Of a stretch of DNA of 64,000 nt, positions 26,594-36,347 are shown in pieces. Made by a program: the position numbers and the translations under genes. This stretch comes from Erythrobacter sp. YT30. GTDB taxonomy: Bacteria; Pseudomonadota; Alphaproteobacteria; Sphingomonadales; Sphingomonadaceae. The stretch lies in NCBI RefSeq assembly GCF_001542875.1, contig NZ_LMAF01000002.1, forward strand, positions 1,847,863-1,911,862, read 5' to 3'. Every line of letters starts with the position of its first letter. The stretch's first letter is position 1. The notes under the pieces were generated by a model. The model saw nothing but the letters and a program-made list of their open reading frames with translations, was not told the origin of the DNA and ran no database searches.

Positions 26594-26908
26594 TTAGTCC
26601 TTTTTCGCCACAGGCGGATCATCGCCGAGGTCTTCAAACCATGCCTCAACCGGGCCGGTGAGCTTTAGCGTTAAGGGGCGGCCCTTGCGGTCAACGGTCT
26701 TGCCTGCCTGGACGCGCACCCAACCTTCGGAGATCGAGTATTCCTCGATGTCGGTGCGCGCTTTGCCTTTGAAGCGAATGCCAACGCCGCGCTGCAGCAC
26801 TTCGGCATCGAAATGCGGGCTGGCAGGGTGCACGGCGAGGTGATCGGGCGGCACATCAGCGCCGCTCTTTGCGCTGGTTTCCTTGGTTTCGGGGGTTTCG
26901 TCTGACAT
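26594..26908 (-). CDS. DUF3297 family protein
   Basis: 104 residues from the second in-frame ATG (26908), which has AAGGA six bases ahead; the frame runs to 26980 without a ribosome site. The core (LAVHPASPHFDAEVLQRGVG, then VRVQAGKTVDRKGRPLTLKL and GPVEAWFED) matches the small cytosolic DUF3297 family. Function unknown. It is 24 bases upstream of der on the same strand and may be co-transcribed with it. Confidence 0.85.
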   Translation of the reverse strand: MSDETPETKETSAKSGADVPPDHLAVHPASPHFDAEVLQRGVGIRFKGKARTDIEEYSISEGWVRVQAGKTVDRKGRPLTLKLTGPVEAWFEDLGDDPPVAKKD

Positions 26909-27100
26909 ATCCATCCTTATGCGTTTGGCGCTTGCACGCCCGTTTTTTCGCGCCTTAGTGCGCTCATAGCTGCTAAACAAGCGAACACTGTCCTGTTCAT
27001 TGGCGCAGGCTACGCTTGCCCTTTGGCAAAAGCGGCGATACAGGGCCTCCCAGATGCGCGCGGGAGCCGGCTTGGTTTCCCGCGCGGCTTCGTTCGGAAT

Positions 27101-27185
27101 GCGGGCGTGGCGAAATTGGTAGACGCGCCAGATTTAGGTTCTGGTATCGCAAGATGTGGGGGTTCGAGTCCCTTCGCCCGCACCA
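27101..27185 (+). tRNA. tRNA-Leu (TAG anticodon)
   Basis: 85 nt with encoded CCA. Acceptor GCGGGCG pairs with CGCCCGC; anticodon stem CCAGA/TCTGG encloses TTTAGGT, giving anticodon TAG (leucine, CUA family). A long variable arm (TATCGCAAGATGTG) marks a class II tRNA. T-arm GGGGG-TTCGAGT-CCCTT is normal. It lies 83 bases before the trigger factor gene. Confidence 0.97.
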
Positions 27186-27268
27186 ATTCGCGCCCCGGAC
27201 CGCGTGGTACCGGATCGAAGCACCCCTTTTGAATTTGCGAAGAAGAAAGCTCTCAAAAAAGTAGCCCC

Positions 27269-28894
27269 ATGCAGACAAAGCAAACCACCAATGAAGGCCT
27301 GAAGCGCGCTTACGCGATCACGATCACCGCTGATGAGATCAGCGAGAAGATCACCGCTGAAATCAAGAAGATCGCTCCGCAAGTCAGAATGCCGGGTTTC
27401 CGTCCTGGCAAGGTGCCTGCGAATCTCGTGAAGAAGATGCACGGCGAACAGCTTCACGCGCAGGTGGTGAACGATGTCATTCAGTCCTCGGTCGACAGTC
27501 TGATCAAAGATGAAGAGCTGCGCCCTGCGATGCAGCCGCAGATCAATCTTGGCGAAGGCTACGAAGAGGGCAAGGACGCTGAGCTTACCGTTGAGCTTGA
27601 AGTGTTGCCTGAAATCGAAGCGCCAAGCGTTGAAGGGCTGAAGCTTGAAAAGCTGGTTGTTCCTGTCACCGATGAACAGATCGACGAAGCGATCCAGGGC
27701 ATTGCTGGTCAGAACAAGAGCTATAAAGACGCCGCAAAAACGAAGAAAGCGGCCGACGGCAACCAGCTGATCATTGATTTCGTTGGCAAGATCGACGGCG
27801 AAGAATTTGAAGGCGGCAAGGCGGAAGATACGCCTCTGGTGCTCGGCTCAGGCTCCTTCATCCCGGGCTTTGAAGATCAGTTGGTCGGCGTGAAAGCGGG
27901 CGATGAAAAGACCATCACGGTCAATTTCCCCGATGACTATCAGGCTGAGCATCTCGCCGGGAAAGAGGCGACTTTCGATGTTTCCGTGAAAGCGGTGAAG
28001 GTCGAAACCGAAACCAAGATCGACGAGGAGTTCGCAAAGAACCTCGGCCTCGACAGCTTGGATAAGCTGAAAGAGATCATGAAAGGTCAGCTCGAACAGC
28101 AGACCGCTGGCCTGACGCGCACCCAGATGAAGCGTTCGCTGCTCGATACGCTGGCGGCTGGGCACGATTTCGAAGTGCCGAGCCAGATGGTGGATGCAGA
28201 ATTCAACCAGATCTGGAACCAGCTTCAGCAGGAAGCGGCCAAGGAAGAAGATCCTGATGCGGCGCTGAAAGAAATCGAAGCTGAAAAGGACGACTATCAG
28301 GCGATCGCTGAACGCCGCGTGCGTCTTGGCCTGCTTTTGTCCGAAATCGGCCAGGCGAACAACGTCGAGGTGAGCAGCCAGGAAATGTCGATGCTCATCC
28401 AGCAAGCGGCGCAGCAATATCGCGAGGAAGATCGCGAGCGCTTTATTCAATACGTGCAATCAGACCCGATGGCCGCTGCTCAGCTGCGCGCGCCGCTTTA
28501 CGAAGACAAAGTGGTCGATTTCCTGTTTGATACGGCTGAAGTGACCGAGCGTGAAGTGACTGCAGAGGAACTTCAGGCGGCGATTGAAGCTGAGGAAGAC
28601 GCTGAGGCTGAAAAGGCGAAGGCTGCTCCGAAGAAGAAAGCGCCAGCGAAAAAGCCAGCAGCGAAAAAGGCGCCTGCGAAGAAGGCTCCAGCCAAAAAGG
28701 CGGATGCTGACGAAAAGCCCGCTGCCAAGAAAACGCCAGCCAAAAAGGCCCCGGCGAAGAAACCGGCTGCCAAAACCACTGCGGCGAAGAAGCCAGCAGC
28801 GGCGAAAACGACAGCGGCTAAGAAGCCGGCTGCGAAGAAGGCTCCTGCCAAGAAGCCTGCGGCCAAAAAGGCGCCTGCCAAGAAGGCTGACTAA
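27269..28894 (+). CDS. tig: Trigger factor with long Lys/Ala/Pro-rich tail
   Basis: 541 residues; standard trigger factors have about 430-450. Residues 1-150 are the ribosome-binding domain (FRPGKVPANLVKK, the GFRxGKxP signature near 45-51), 155-250 the FKBP-type prolyl isomerase domain (LIIDFVGKIDGEEFEGG), and 250-450 the helical chaperone domain. From residue 452 to the end the protein consists of APAKK/PAAKK repeats with about 32 lysines in 90 residues and two acidic breaks, like histone H1 tails. It acts co-translationally on nascent chains at the exit tunnel. The tail is in frame and ends at a proper TAA. Transcribed toward clpP/clpX, although two genes intervene. Confidence 0.96.
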   Translation: MQTKQTTNEGLKRAYAITITADEISEKITAEIKKIAPQVRMPGFRPGKVPANLVKKMHGEQLHAQVVNDVIQSSVDSLIKDEELRPAMQPQINLGEGYEEGKDAELTVELEVLPEIEAPSVEGLKLEKLVVPVTDEQIDEAIQGIAGQNKSYKDAAKTKKAADGNQLIIDFVGKIDGEEFEGGKAEDTPLVLGSGSFIPGFEDQLVGVKAGDEKTITVNFPDDYQAEHLAGKEATFDVSVKAVKVETETKIDEEFAKNLGLDSLDKLKEIMKGQLEQQTAGLTRTQMKRSLLDTLAAGHDFEVPSQMVDAEFNQIWNQLQQEAAKEEDPDAALKEIEAEKDDYQAIAERRVRLGLLLSEIGQANNVEVSSQEMSMLIQQAAQQYREEDRERFIQYVQSDPMAAAQLRAPLYEDKVVDFLFDTAEVTEREVTAEELQAAIEAEEDAEAEKAKAAPKKKAPAKKPAAKKAPAKKAPAKKADADEKPAAKKTPAKKAPAKKPAAKTTAAKKPAAAKTTAAKKPAAKKAPAKKPAAKKAPAKKAD

Positions 28895-28900
28895 GACTTC

Positions 28901-28930
28901 GAACCGGCCGAGAGTTCACTCGGCCGGTTC
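28901..28930. terminator. Hairpin between convergent tig and amidase genes
   Basis: Perfect 12-pair stem (28901-28912 with 28919-28930) and six-base loop, seven bases after the tig stop. The right arm lies in the last codons of the amidase gene. T-runs are absent on both sides, so it is a probable but non-canonical bidirectional terminator. Confidence 0.6.
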
Positions 28931-30493
28931 CCATCGTTTGAACGAAGGCGTTGGCAGCTCAGCTGTCCGCGCCTTTTCGTATGCAGCGCCGACGTTCAAC
29001 ACATCATAGTCAGCCCATTTAGCTCCGAAAAAGCTGATGCCGATCGGTAGGCCCTCTATGTGCCCCATAGGAACGGTGAGGTGCGGATAGCCTGCAATAG
29101 CAGCAGGTGATCCAAAACCGATAAAGCCGTTAAAGCTGTCGCCATTCACAAGATCGCTCACCCAGGCAGGCCCGCGGGTTGGGGCGATGAGGAATTCGAC
29201 GTCGTGCTCGGCAAGAAGCATGTCGAGCGTTTCCTCGCCGGCAATTCGCAAAGCGTTTGATCGAGCTAATTCGTACTTCTCGCGGAAAGTCTCTTTCTCG
29301 GCCGCTTCGAAGATTTCTTGGCCGAACCAGCGCAATTCGGTGTCCGCATTGGCTTTGTTAAAAGCGATCAAGTCGGCGAGCGATCGCGGGGTTTTGCCAT
29401 CAGGCAATTCCGGGATTGATTGCAGGTATTCTGCCATCCCTTCGCGCAATTCGTATTTGAGAACGATATAGCTGTCGCGAAACATCTGATTGTTCACGTC
29501 GAATTCGATGTCGACCAGCGCCGCACCAGCCCTTTCCATATCCGCAAGGGCTGTCTCGAAAACGTCAGCCAGATCAGCCTGATTGCCGATCTGATTACGC
29601 ATCACGCCTATGCGCACCCCTTGGAGCGAGGCATCATCCAGTCCAACGCTGTAGTCAGCAAGGCGCGGCGCGATAAGCGTTACGGGGTCGTCAGGATCCT
29701 CGCCCGCAATCGCGCTCAGCAAGAGCGCCGCATCGCGCACTGTCCGCGTCATGGGCCCTGCCGTGTCCTGCGTTGAGGAAATCGGCACAACATGCGTACG
29801 ACTGACGATGCCTACGCTGGGTTTAAAGCCGACGATGCCGTTGATCGACGCGGGGCATGTGATCGAGCCGTTCGTTTCCGTACCGATGGCTCCCCACGCA
29901 AATCCCGCTGCAATCGCCGCCCCGCTGCCCGATGATGAGCCACACGAATTGCGATCAATGGCGTGAGGGTTTCGAGTAAGCCCACCAATGGCGCTCCAGC
30001 CGCTGGTGGAATCCTCGCTTCGGATATTGGCCCATTCGGACAGGTTGGTTTTGCCCATCACTACGCCGCCTGCCGCGCGCAAATTGGCAATCAAAGGTGC
30101 ATCGCGGCCTGTAAAGTTATCCTTCAAGGCCAGGCTGCCAGCGGTTGTTGGCAATTCGCGAGTATCGATATTGTCTTTGACGAGCACGGTTTTGCCATCA
30201 AGAGGCAGTCCGCGGTTTTGCTGGGCGCGCACTTGATCGATTATGTTGGGCGCAAGTGCGATAATCGAATTTAGACCATCGGGGCCTTTATCGAGCTCGT
30301 TTATGGCTGCCATAGCCATCATCGCGCGGATTTCTTCACGACTGGGCGGCGTTGTCTCTTTTGTAGAAGTTTCTTTGTGGGGACCGATTTCCAAGACCCG
30401 CGGCTCGTCTTGAGATTGATCACTCGCGGTGAGGGGTTGCGTATTGGCCAACAACGCGGCGGCGCTAGCTAGGGTCATAGTTTTGGACAGCAT
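28916..30493 (-). CDS. Amidase (amidase signature family), exported
   Basis: 525 residues from ATG 30493; a GTG at 30535 would add 14 residues. The chosen start leaves a signal peptide (MLSKTMTLASAAALLANTQPLTA). The Ser-cisSer-Lys triad is visible: Lys in VLVKDNID (about residue 95), the Gly/Ser-rich signature RNSCGSSSGSGAAIAAG, and the nucleophile in TETNGSITCPAS. These enzymes hydrolyse amide bonds of small molecules or peptides. Being exported, it is not GatA. Convergent to tig; no partner genes suggest the substrate. Confidence 0.9.
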   Translation of the reverse strand: MLSKTMTLASAAALLANTQPLTASDQSQDEPRVLEIGPHKETSTKETTPPSREEIRAMMAMAAINELDKGPDGLNSIIALAPNIIDQVRAQQNRGLPLDGKTVLVKDNIDTRELPTTAGSLALKDNFTGRDAPLIANLRAAGGVVMGKTNLSEWANIRSEDSTSGWSAIGGLTRNPHAIDRNSCGSSSGSGAAIAAGFAWGAIGTETNGSITCPASINGIVGFKPSVGIVSRTHVVPISSTQDTAGPMTRTVRDAALLLSAIAGEDPDDPVTLIAPRLADYSVGLDDASLQGVRIGVMRNQIGNQADLADVFETALADMERAGAALVDIEFDVNNQMFRDSYIVLKYELREGMAEYLQSIPELPDGKTPRSLADLIAFNKANADTELRWFGQEIFEAAEKETFREKYELARSNALRIAGEETLDMLLAEHDVEFLIAPTRGPAWVSDLVNGDSFNGFIGFGSPAAIAGYPHLTVPMGHIEGLPIGISFFGAKWADYDVLNVGAAYEKARTAELPTPSFKRWEPAE

Positions 30494-30678
30494 AGTCCCT
30501 GTCTCACCCCATCCTTTACCCAAATCAAGCCTCACGCCGCCTCGTTAAGAAATGGAGCGCGACAGTCCTGATCTCGAACGCGGCTGTGCGGGCATTTGTA
30601 TTGCGCGCCAGCACTGACAAAAAACGCAATGCAATTTTGCAATCAGGAAACTCGATTCTGGTATAGACACGGCTCTCA

Positions 30679-32019
30679 ATGACCGAGACTCTCACCGCCT
30701 CCAACATCGCTGGCATCGCGCCGAAGCGCAAGCACTATCACGATATCGATGGTGCGCGTTCGGTGCTGATGTTCCTGTCGGTCGCGCTGCATGCGGGCAC
30801 TGTCTATGCGCCTATGCGGCCATGGATCACTGGCAATGAGGATCGCGCGGTCTTTTTCGACTGGCTGATTTTCGCCTTCCACCTGTTTGTCACACCGACT
30901 TTCTTCTTCGTTGGCGGCTTCTTTGCAGTGCTGCTGTTGGCGCGGCGCAGTGTGGTCGGATTTGTCTGGAACAGGTTTCAACGCACCGCGATCCCGCTGA
31001 TCATGATCGCGGTAAGCTTCAATATGCTTGAGCATTATCTGCGTTTGAGCGACGCGGGCGGAAAAGGCTCAATTCTCGAATGGATCGGTAGTCCGCATTT
31101 CATCCAGATTTGGGCCGATGGGACCTGGCAATTGCACCTCTGGTTTCTCGTCAGCCTGATCCCGATGTTTATCCTCGCGGCAATCGTGCACGCAGTCCTG
31201 CCCCAGAATGCTGGGCTTCGCGGATGGTCAGTGACGTTTTCCGATTGGGCAGGGCGCGTTGCGAGCGGCGGACTACCATTTGTGTTCGTGCTGTTGTTCC
31301 TGGGGTTTGCCAATACGGCGAATTACTCTGCTGCGGCGCTCGTTCCAGGCGGGTATGATCTCCTCTTTCCCGGTTTCCAGAGCTGGTACAAATTGACGAG
31401 CGAATTTCCGTTCTTCGTTATTGGCGTCATGGCAGCACTCTCCCCGCGTTTGCTTGCAAGCCTAGTCGAGTGGCGCTGGTGGATGCCATTTGCTGCCGCG
31501 ACAGCTCTAATCTTCCAGCCTTACCCCATGGCAGATCAGGGCCACATCATGCCGTTTGTCTTTGAAGCGACGGCATCTGCCGGGATCGAACTCGGCGTGG
31601 ATCGCACATTTGCAACCCGCATAGCCCTCCTGTTCCTCAATCAGCTCGCCATCTGGACGCTGGTGCTGTTTGTCCTGCAGTTCTTCCACCGCTTCTTCAA
31701 TGAAGGAGGCCCGCGCACCGCCTGGCTCGCTGACTGTGCGCTCTCAATGTATCTCTTCCACCATTGTTTCGTATACATCTTCGGGCAGATGTTCGTCGGC
31801 GTCGATTGGCCGATCACGCTCGAATTTTTGATCGTAACCATCGCATCAGCAGCAGCAGTCATCCTGATCCACGAGATTCTGGTACGACGCATTCCTGCTT
31901 TACGCTTTCTGTTCAACGGCAAAACCGATGTTCGTGAGGTGAAGAAGAAGCCCGGATTTGTTGGCGCATTCTTTCCGGGCAAAGCTGCGCAGACTGTTAA
32001 AACCGCGAAGCCAGCCTGA
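30679..32019 (+). CDS. Acyltransferase family 3 membrane protein (OpgC/MdoC-like)
   Basis: 446 residues with about ten hydrophobic segments. The N-terminal DIDGARSVLMFLSVALHAG carries the Arg and His typical of the acyltransferase-3 family; TPTFFFVGGFFAVLLL and a long multi-spanning region follow. Family members transfer acetyl or succinyl groups to glycans such as periplasmic glucans or O-antigen. The cytosolic C-terminus is basic. No ribosome site is evident. The gene stands between the amidase and clpP without other glycan genes, so the acceptor is unknown. Confidence 0.85.
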   Translation: MTETLTASNIAGIAPKRKHYHDIDGARSVLMFLSVALHAGTVYAPMRPWITGNEDRAVFFDWLIFAFHLFVTPTFFFVGGFFAVLLLARRSVVGFVWNRFQRTAIPLIMIAVSFNMLEHYLRLSDAGGKGSILEWIGSPHFIQIWADGTWQLHLWFLVSLIPMFILAAIVHAVLPQNAGLRGWSVTFSDWAGRVASGGLPFVFVLLFLGFANTANYSAAALVPGGYDLLFPGFQSWYKLTSEFPFFVIGVMAALSPRLLASLVEWRWWMPFAAATALIFQPYPMADQGHIMPFVFEATASAGIELGVDRTFATRIALLFLNQLAIWTLVLFVLQFFHRFFNEGGPRTAWLADCALSMYLFHHCFVYIFGQMFVGVDWPITLEFLIVTIASAAAVILIHEILVRRIPALRFLFNGKTDVREVKKKPGFVGAFFPGKAAQTVKTAKPA

Positions 32020-32109
32020 CTTTCCCCAAGCCTGTCACCGCGCCCCCTTGAAAAAGCACAAGGCCGCCCGACATAACCTGTCCGACACTCACGAAGGAAT
32101 TTCTCGACC

Positions 32110-32814
32110 ATGATCGATCTGCTTGGCGCCAACGGCGAAACTTACGGCTCACAGGGGCAGTTCACCCGCGATCCTGAAACCGGCGCGCTCGTGCCTGTGG
32201 TGGTTGAGCAAACCAGCCGCGGTGAACGCAGCTTTGACATTTTCTCGCGGCTCCTGCGCGAACGCATCGTGTTCGTGACCGGCCAGATCGAAGACGGCAT
32301 GGCATCGCTCATCACAGCGCAGCTGTTGTTCCTCGAAAGCGAAAACCCATCCAAGCCGATCAGCATGTACATCAACTCGCCCGGCGGCGTGGTGACGGCT
32401 GGTCTCCAGATTTACGACACGATGCAGTACATCAAACCGCGCGTTTCGACCGTGGTGATGGGGCAGGCCGCATCGATGGGCAGCTTCCTTCTTGCTGCAG
32501 GTGAGCCGGGTATGCGCATCGCGCTGCCGAATGCTCGCGTCATGGTTCACCAGCCTTCAGGCGGTGCGCGCGGCATGGCATCGGATATTGAGATCCAGGC
32601 TCGCGAAATCCTGCGCATTCGCACTAGGATGAACGATCTTTACGTGAAGTTCACCGGCCGCACGCTTGAAGAAATCGAAAAAGCGATGGACCGCGACACC
32701 TTCCTCGAAGCGGAAGAGGCCAAGGAATTCGGCCTTGTCGACAAGGTTTTCGAAACGCGTCCCGACACTGAAGAGGATAGCGATGAACAAGGTTCGGGCG
32801 GCGCTCCCGAGTAA
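32110..32814 (+). CDS. clpP: ATP-dependent Clp protease proteolytic subunit
   Basis: 234 residues, AAGGA ribosome site. Catalytic Ser122 is in GQAASMGS, His147 in [11 protein letters not shown], and the Asp in MDRDTF near 196; spacing agrees with the E. coli triad. It has an N-terminal extension like the processed propeptide of other ClpPs. It forms the tetradecameric protease chamber served by ClpX. It precedes clpX by 251 bases. Confidence 0.98.
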   Translation: MIDLLGANGETYGSQGQFTRDPETGALVPVVVEQTSRGERSFDIFSRLLRERIVFVTGQIEDGMASLITAQLLFLESENPSKPISMYINSPGGVVTAGLQIYDTMQYIKPRVSTVVMGQAASMGSFLLAAGEPGMRIALPNARVMVHQPSGGARGMASDIEIQAREILRIRTRMNDLYVKFTGRTLEEIEKAMDRDTFLEAEEAKEFGLVDKVFETRPDTEEDSDEQGSGGAPE

Positions 32815-33065
32815 TCAGGGTTAATTTCAACATCATTTTCGCCTCGGCGACAATGGTGCTGGAAACCCTTCGCGGTACACCTGTCCCGCGATGTGACGGG
32901 TGGTCGGTAATCCGCGCCACCATTGCCACAAACTTCACGATTAATGCGTGAATGGACGTAAAATCGGGCACTATGTGTTGATTCATTTGGTGTCCAAGAT
33001 AGATTGACCGAATCCGGGCATGGGGTCGCCCCCAACAGACCTGCACGGATTTAAGGGAACTTGGT
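32815..33065. other. clpP-clpX intergenic region
   Basis: 251 bases without a gene. I see no hairpin with T-run after clpP. The last 120 bases probably contain the clpX promoter; TTGATT-N17-AGATTG near 32979-33007 is a weak match only. Confidence 0.35.
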
Positions 33066-34331
<1,266 letters not shown>

Positions 34332-34352
34332 TAGGCTGCAAGTCGGGTATGT

Positions 34353-34787
34353 TTGCCTGACCAGAATTTTCTGTTTGTCTGCAGCTAGAACCAATGGCGC
34401 AGCCCAACTGCTGAGCATGTTTTTGCTGACTTCGATGGTGTGAATACGTTGTCAGCGGGCACCAACCGCGGCGCTGTTGAGCCTGTAAGCGATGATCTTA
34501 TTGCGTGGGCCGATCTGATACTTGTGATGGAGAAGCAGCATCGACAGTTGCTACAGCGGGACCATCGAGAAGCCCTTCATGATAAGCGCATCGTAGTCCT
34601 CGGCATTCCCGATACCTACCGATTTATGGACCCGGAACTCGTTTCGCTCCTTCGCAGAAAATGCGCCGATGGCTTCGCTGACTGCTTAAAAACAAGAAAC
34701 CCCGCTCGGCCAGGAGGTTCGATGGGCCGAGCGGGGTCCTGTTTAGCGCCGCCTCGCGTGGGAGGGAAGAAAGTGAAGCAGCGCTAG
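34353..34787 (+). pseudogene. Low-molecular-weight tyrosine phosphatase-like gene with in-frame amber codon
   Basis: One frame reads NFLFVCS, TAG (34386-34388), then NQWRSPTAEHVFADFDG and on to VSDDLIAWADLILVMEKQH, RIVVLGIPDTYRFMDPELV. This is the small LMW-PTP-like family whose catalytic loop is CSQNxxRSPTAE; the TAG stands where Gln (CAG) is normal, inside the CX5R loop (Cys10, Arg16 counted from a TTG at 34353). No ATG is present upstream, so TTG is the only candidate start. A GTG at 34440 could start a remnant without the active site. At the 3' end the frame runs through a terminator hairpin, giving an unusual tail. Probably a decayed gene; sequencing error or stop-codon readthrough are alternatives. 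Confidence 0.8.
34700..34736. terminator. Bidirectional terminator between PTP-like remnant and fasciclin gene
   Basis: Perfect 12-pair stem (34700-34711 with 34725-34736) with a 13-base loop. On the minus strand it is followed by TTTCTTGTTTTT, a good terminator for the fasciclin gene. On the plus strand TCCTGTTT follows. Confidence 0.88.
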
Positions 34788-34801
34788 CTTGGTGACTTGT
34801 T

Positions 34802-35383
34802 TTACGCGGGCAGGAACACTCCGTCCGTGATGTGAATTACGCCGTTCGAGGTCTGCACATCCGCAGTTGTGACGGCCGTCGCGCGGCCTTTTGCGTCGGT
34901 AATGACAATCGTTTCGCCCGAAAGGCGCGCGGTCAGCTTCTCGCCGGCCAGCGTATCAATCGTCGCAGAACCGCCATGCTTGTTGATAAGCTCGACAAGG
35001 TCAGCCGATGTGACGGAGCCGGATACGGCGTGGTAAACGAGGACATTGGTCAGCGTGCCCTTGTTCTGAGGGCGCAGCAGCGTCGACACGGTGCCATCGG
35101 GGAGCTTGGCAAAGGCCGTGTCGGTTGGTGCAAATACGGTGAATGGGCCGGGGTTCGAAAGCGTGCCAGCGAGATCGGCAGCGGTAACAGCAGCCACGAG
35201 AGTGTTGTGAACGCCAGTGCTCTGAGCGGTTTCAACAATGTTGGGTGCAGCTTTAGACTTATGATCATGCGCAGCGAGCGGAGCGGTGCTGATGGTCGCG
35301 ACAGATGCGGTGCCAACAACGGCGGCAATCGCAGCGGCCTTAAGTGATTTCGCGAAGCGGGAAGGTTTAGCAGTCTTAGACAT
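34802..35383 (-). CDS. Fasciclin-domain secreted protein
   Basis: 193 residues from ATG 35383, which has AGGAG nine bases upstream; a further upstream in-frame start lacks one. A basic N-region and hydrophobic stretch (KAAAIAAVVGTASVATISTAPLAA) form the signal peptide. The rest is a single FAS1 domain: H1 motif FTVFAPTDTAFAKLP and H2 motif VLVYHAVSG, ending ADVQTSNGVIHITDGVFLP. FAS1 proteins mediate adhesion or are envelope stress products. It lies downstream of, and on the same strand as, an anti-sigma/ECF sigma pair, reminiscent of the mycobacterial SigK-RskA-MPT70/83 arrangement. Confidence 0.92.
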   Translation of the reverse strand: MSKTAKPSRFAKSLKAAAIAAVVGTASVATISTAPLAAHDHKSKAAPNIVETAQSTGVHNTLVAAVTAADLAGTLSNPGPFTVFAPTDTAFAKLPDGTVSTLLRPQNKGTLTNVLVYHAVSGSVTSADLVELINKHGGSATIDTLAGEKLTARLSGETIVITDAKGRATAVTTADVQTSNGVIHITDGVFLPA

Positions 35384-35433
35384 AAGGGGGATCTCCTTTG
35401 TTTGTGACAAGCCCTCCCGGTCTTGCGCTTTTA

Positions 35434-35461
35434 ACTACGAAGACCGCCAAACTGCGGATGC
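35434..35461 (-). promoter_or_regulatory. Candidate ECF-type promoter of the fasciclin gene
   Basis: On the minus strand GCATCC (35461-35456), a 16-base spacer, and CGTAGT (35439-35434), about 50 bases before the start codon. The pair resembles promoters read by SigK-like ECF factors (CCATCC / CGAA-type) and not sigma-70. The sigma factor itself is encoded at 36344. Inference by eye. Confidence 0.45.
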
Positions 35462-35540
35462 AAAACAATTGCAGATTTTTAGAAAAGAACTTTTAAGTCA
35501 GAGGCTTGATGCCGGAGAAGGGCATGGCAGCCCCTATTGC

Positions 35541-36347
35541 TCACACCTGCGAAAGTGCGCCTTGTGCAACAACCGGGCCTGCATCCTCGCCATCAGGCTT
35601 CCCGCCCAATGGCTCGCGGGTGAGCACCAATTCCACGCCGTCACCCATATTGCGGGCAATATCTGCGGGGAGCTCAACCTTGCGTTCTTCGCCCGGCACC
35701 ACAACGCCCAGCGATTGCAGCTCTGATCCGTCGGCGGGCACCAGCCACAATTCGTGATCGTGAACGCCATCTGCGGTTAGGCCGGATGCGGATACGAGCA
35801 TTTCATCGCTATCGGGCAGGAAAGTGACGCCAAGACGCAACTGCGTCTCTCCAATCGGGATAGACGCGACAAGCGGATCAGCCGCGGCAAACTGCGGTGT
35901 CTCCGTTGTACCTGTTTGAGGTACAGTGTTGGGGCCGAATGCGGCAAAGGCCAGCGCAACTGCCGCAGCGGCCGATGTGAGCCCAGCCGTCCACTGCCAT
36001 CTGCGAATACGGGAGCGCAGATCGACGACAGTATCGCTCGTCTCCAAATCGTTCACCACAGGTCCAGCAAATGGAACTGCGCTTGGTGGCGCGTCGAGTG
36101 CCGCATTGACGCGCGAGTTGATCCGCTGCCAGACCTCTTCGCTAGGCTCCATGGCGCCCATCTCGTCGGTCCACGGTGCGAACCAATTGTCCCACCATGC
36201 CTTGCGATCGGCAAAGGTCGCATCATGCGCCAGCCGTCCGCGCGCGGTGAGCAGTTCTTCGCCTTCAAGGAGACCAAGCGCGTACTCCGCCGCCACAATC
36301 TTGTCGTCGCGCTCTTCCATCGGATTGAGATCGTCCTGCCCGCTCAT
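35541..36347 (-). CDS. Anti-sigma factor, RskA/anti-sigma-K family
   Basis: 268 residues. The N-terminal 85 residues are acidic and helical (VAAEYALGLLEGEELLTARG, then WFAPWTDEMG and WQRINSRVNAAL), the expected sigma-binding part. A single membrane segment follows near 135-155 (WTAGLTSAAAAVALAFAAFG), and the C-terminal periplasmic portion is the RskA domain (LRLGVTFLPDSDEMLVSASG, VHDHELWLVPADG). It has no zinc-binding HxxxCxxC, unlike ChrR-type factors. Its start overlaps the sigma stop (ATGA), ensuring equal synthesis. Signal-induced proteolysis would release the sigma factor. Confidence 0.9.
   Translation of the reverse strand: MSGQDDLNPMEERDDKIVAAEYALGLLEGEELLTARGRLAHDATFADRKAWWDNWFAPWTDEMGAMEPSEEVWQRINSRVNAALDAPPSAVPFAGPVVNDLETSDTVVDLRSRIRRWQWTAGLTSAAAAVALAFAAFGPNTVPQTGTTETPQFAAADPLVASIPIGETQLRLGVTFLPDSDEMLVSASGLTADGVHDHELWLVPADGSELQSLGVVVPGEERKVELPADIARNMGDGVELVLTREPLGGKPDGEDAGPVVAQGALSQV

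Noticed and set aside
27848..28459. 203-codon minus-strand frame opposite tig
   Set aside because: Shadow of the trigger factor chaperone domain; its sequence is leucine/phenylalanine-rich as expected for antisense of an acidic coding region.
28573..28881. Alanine/phenylalanine-rich 'membrane protein' on the minus strand
   Set aside because: Antisense of the APAKK repeat tail of tig; low-complexity artefact.
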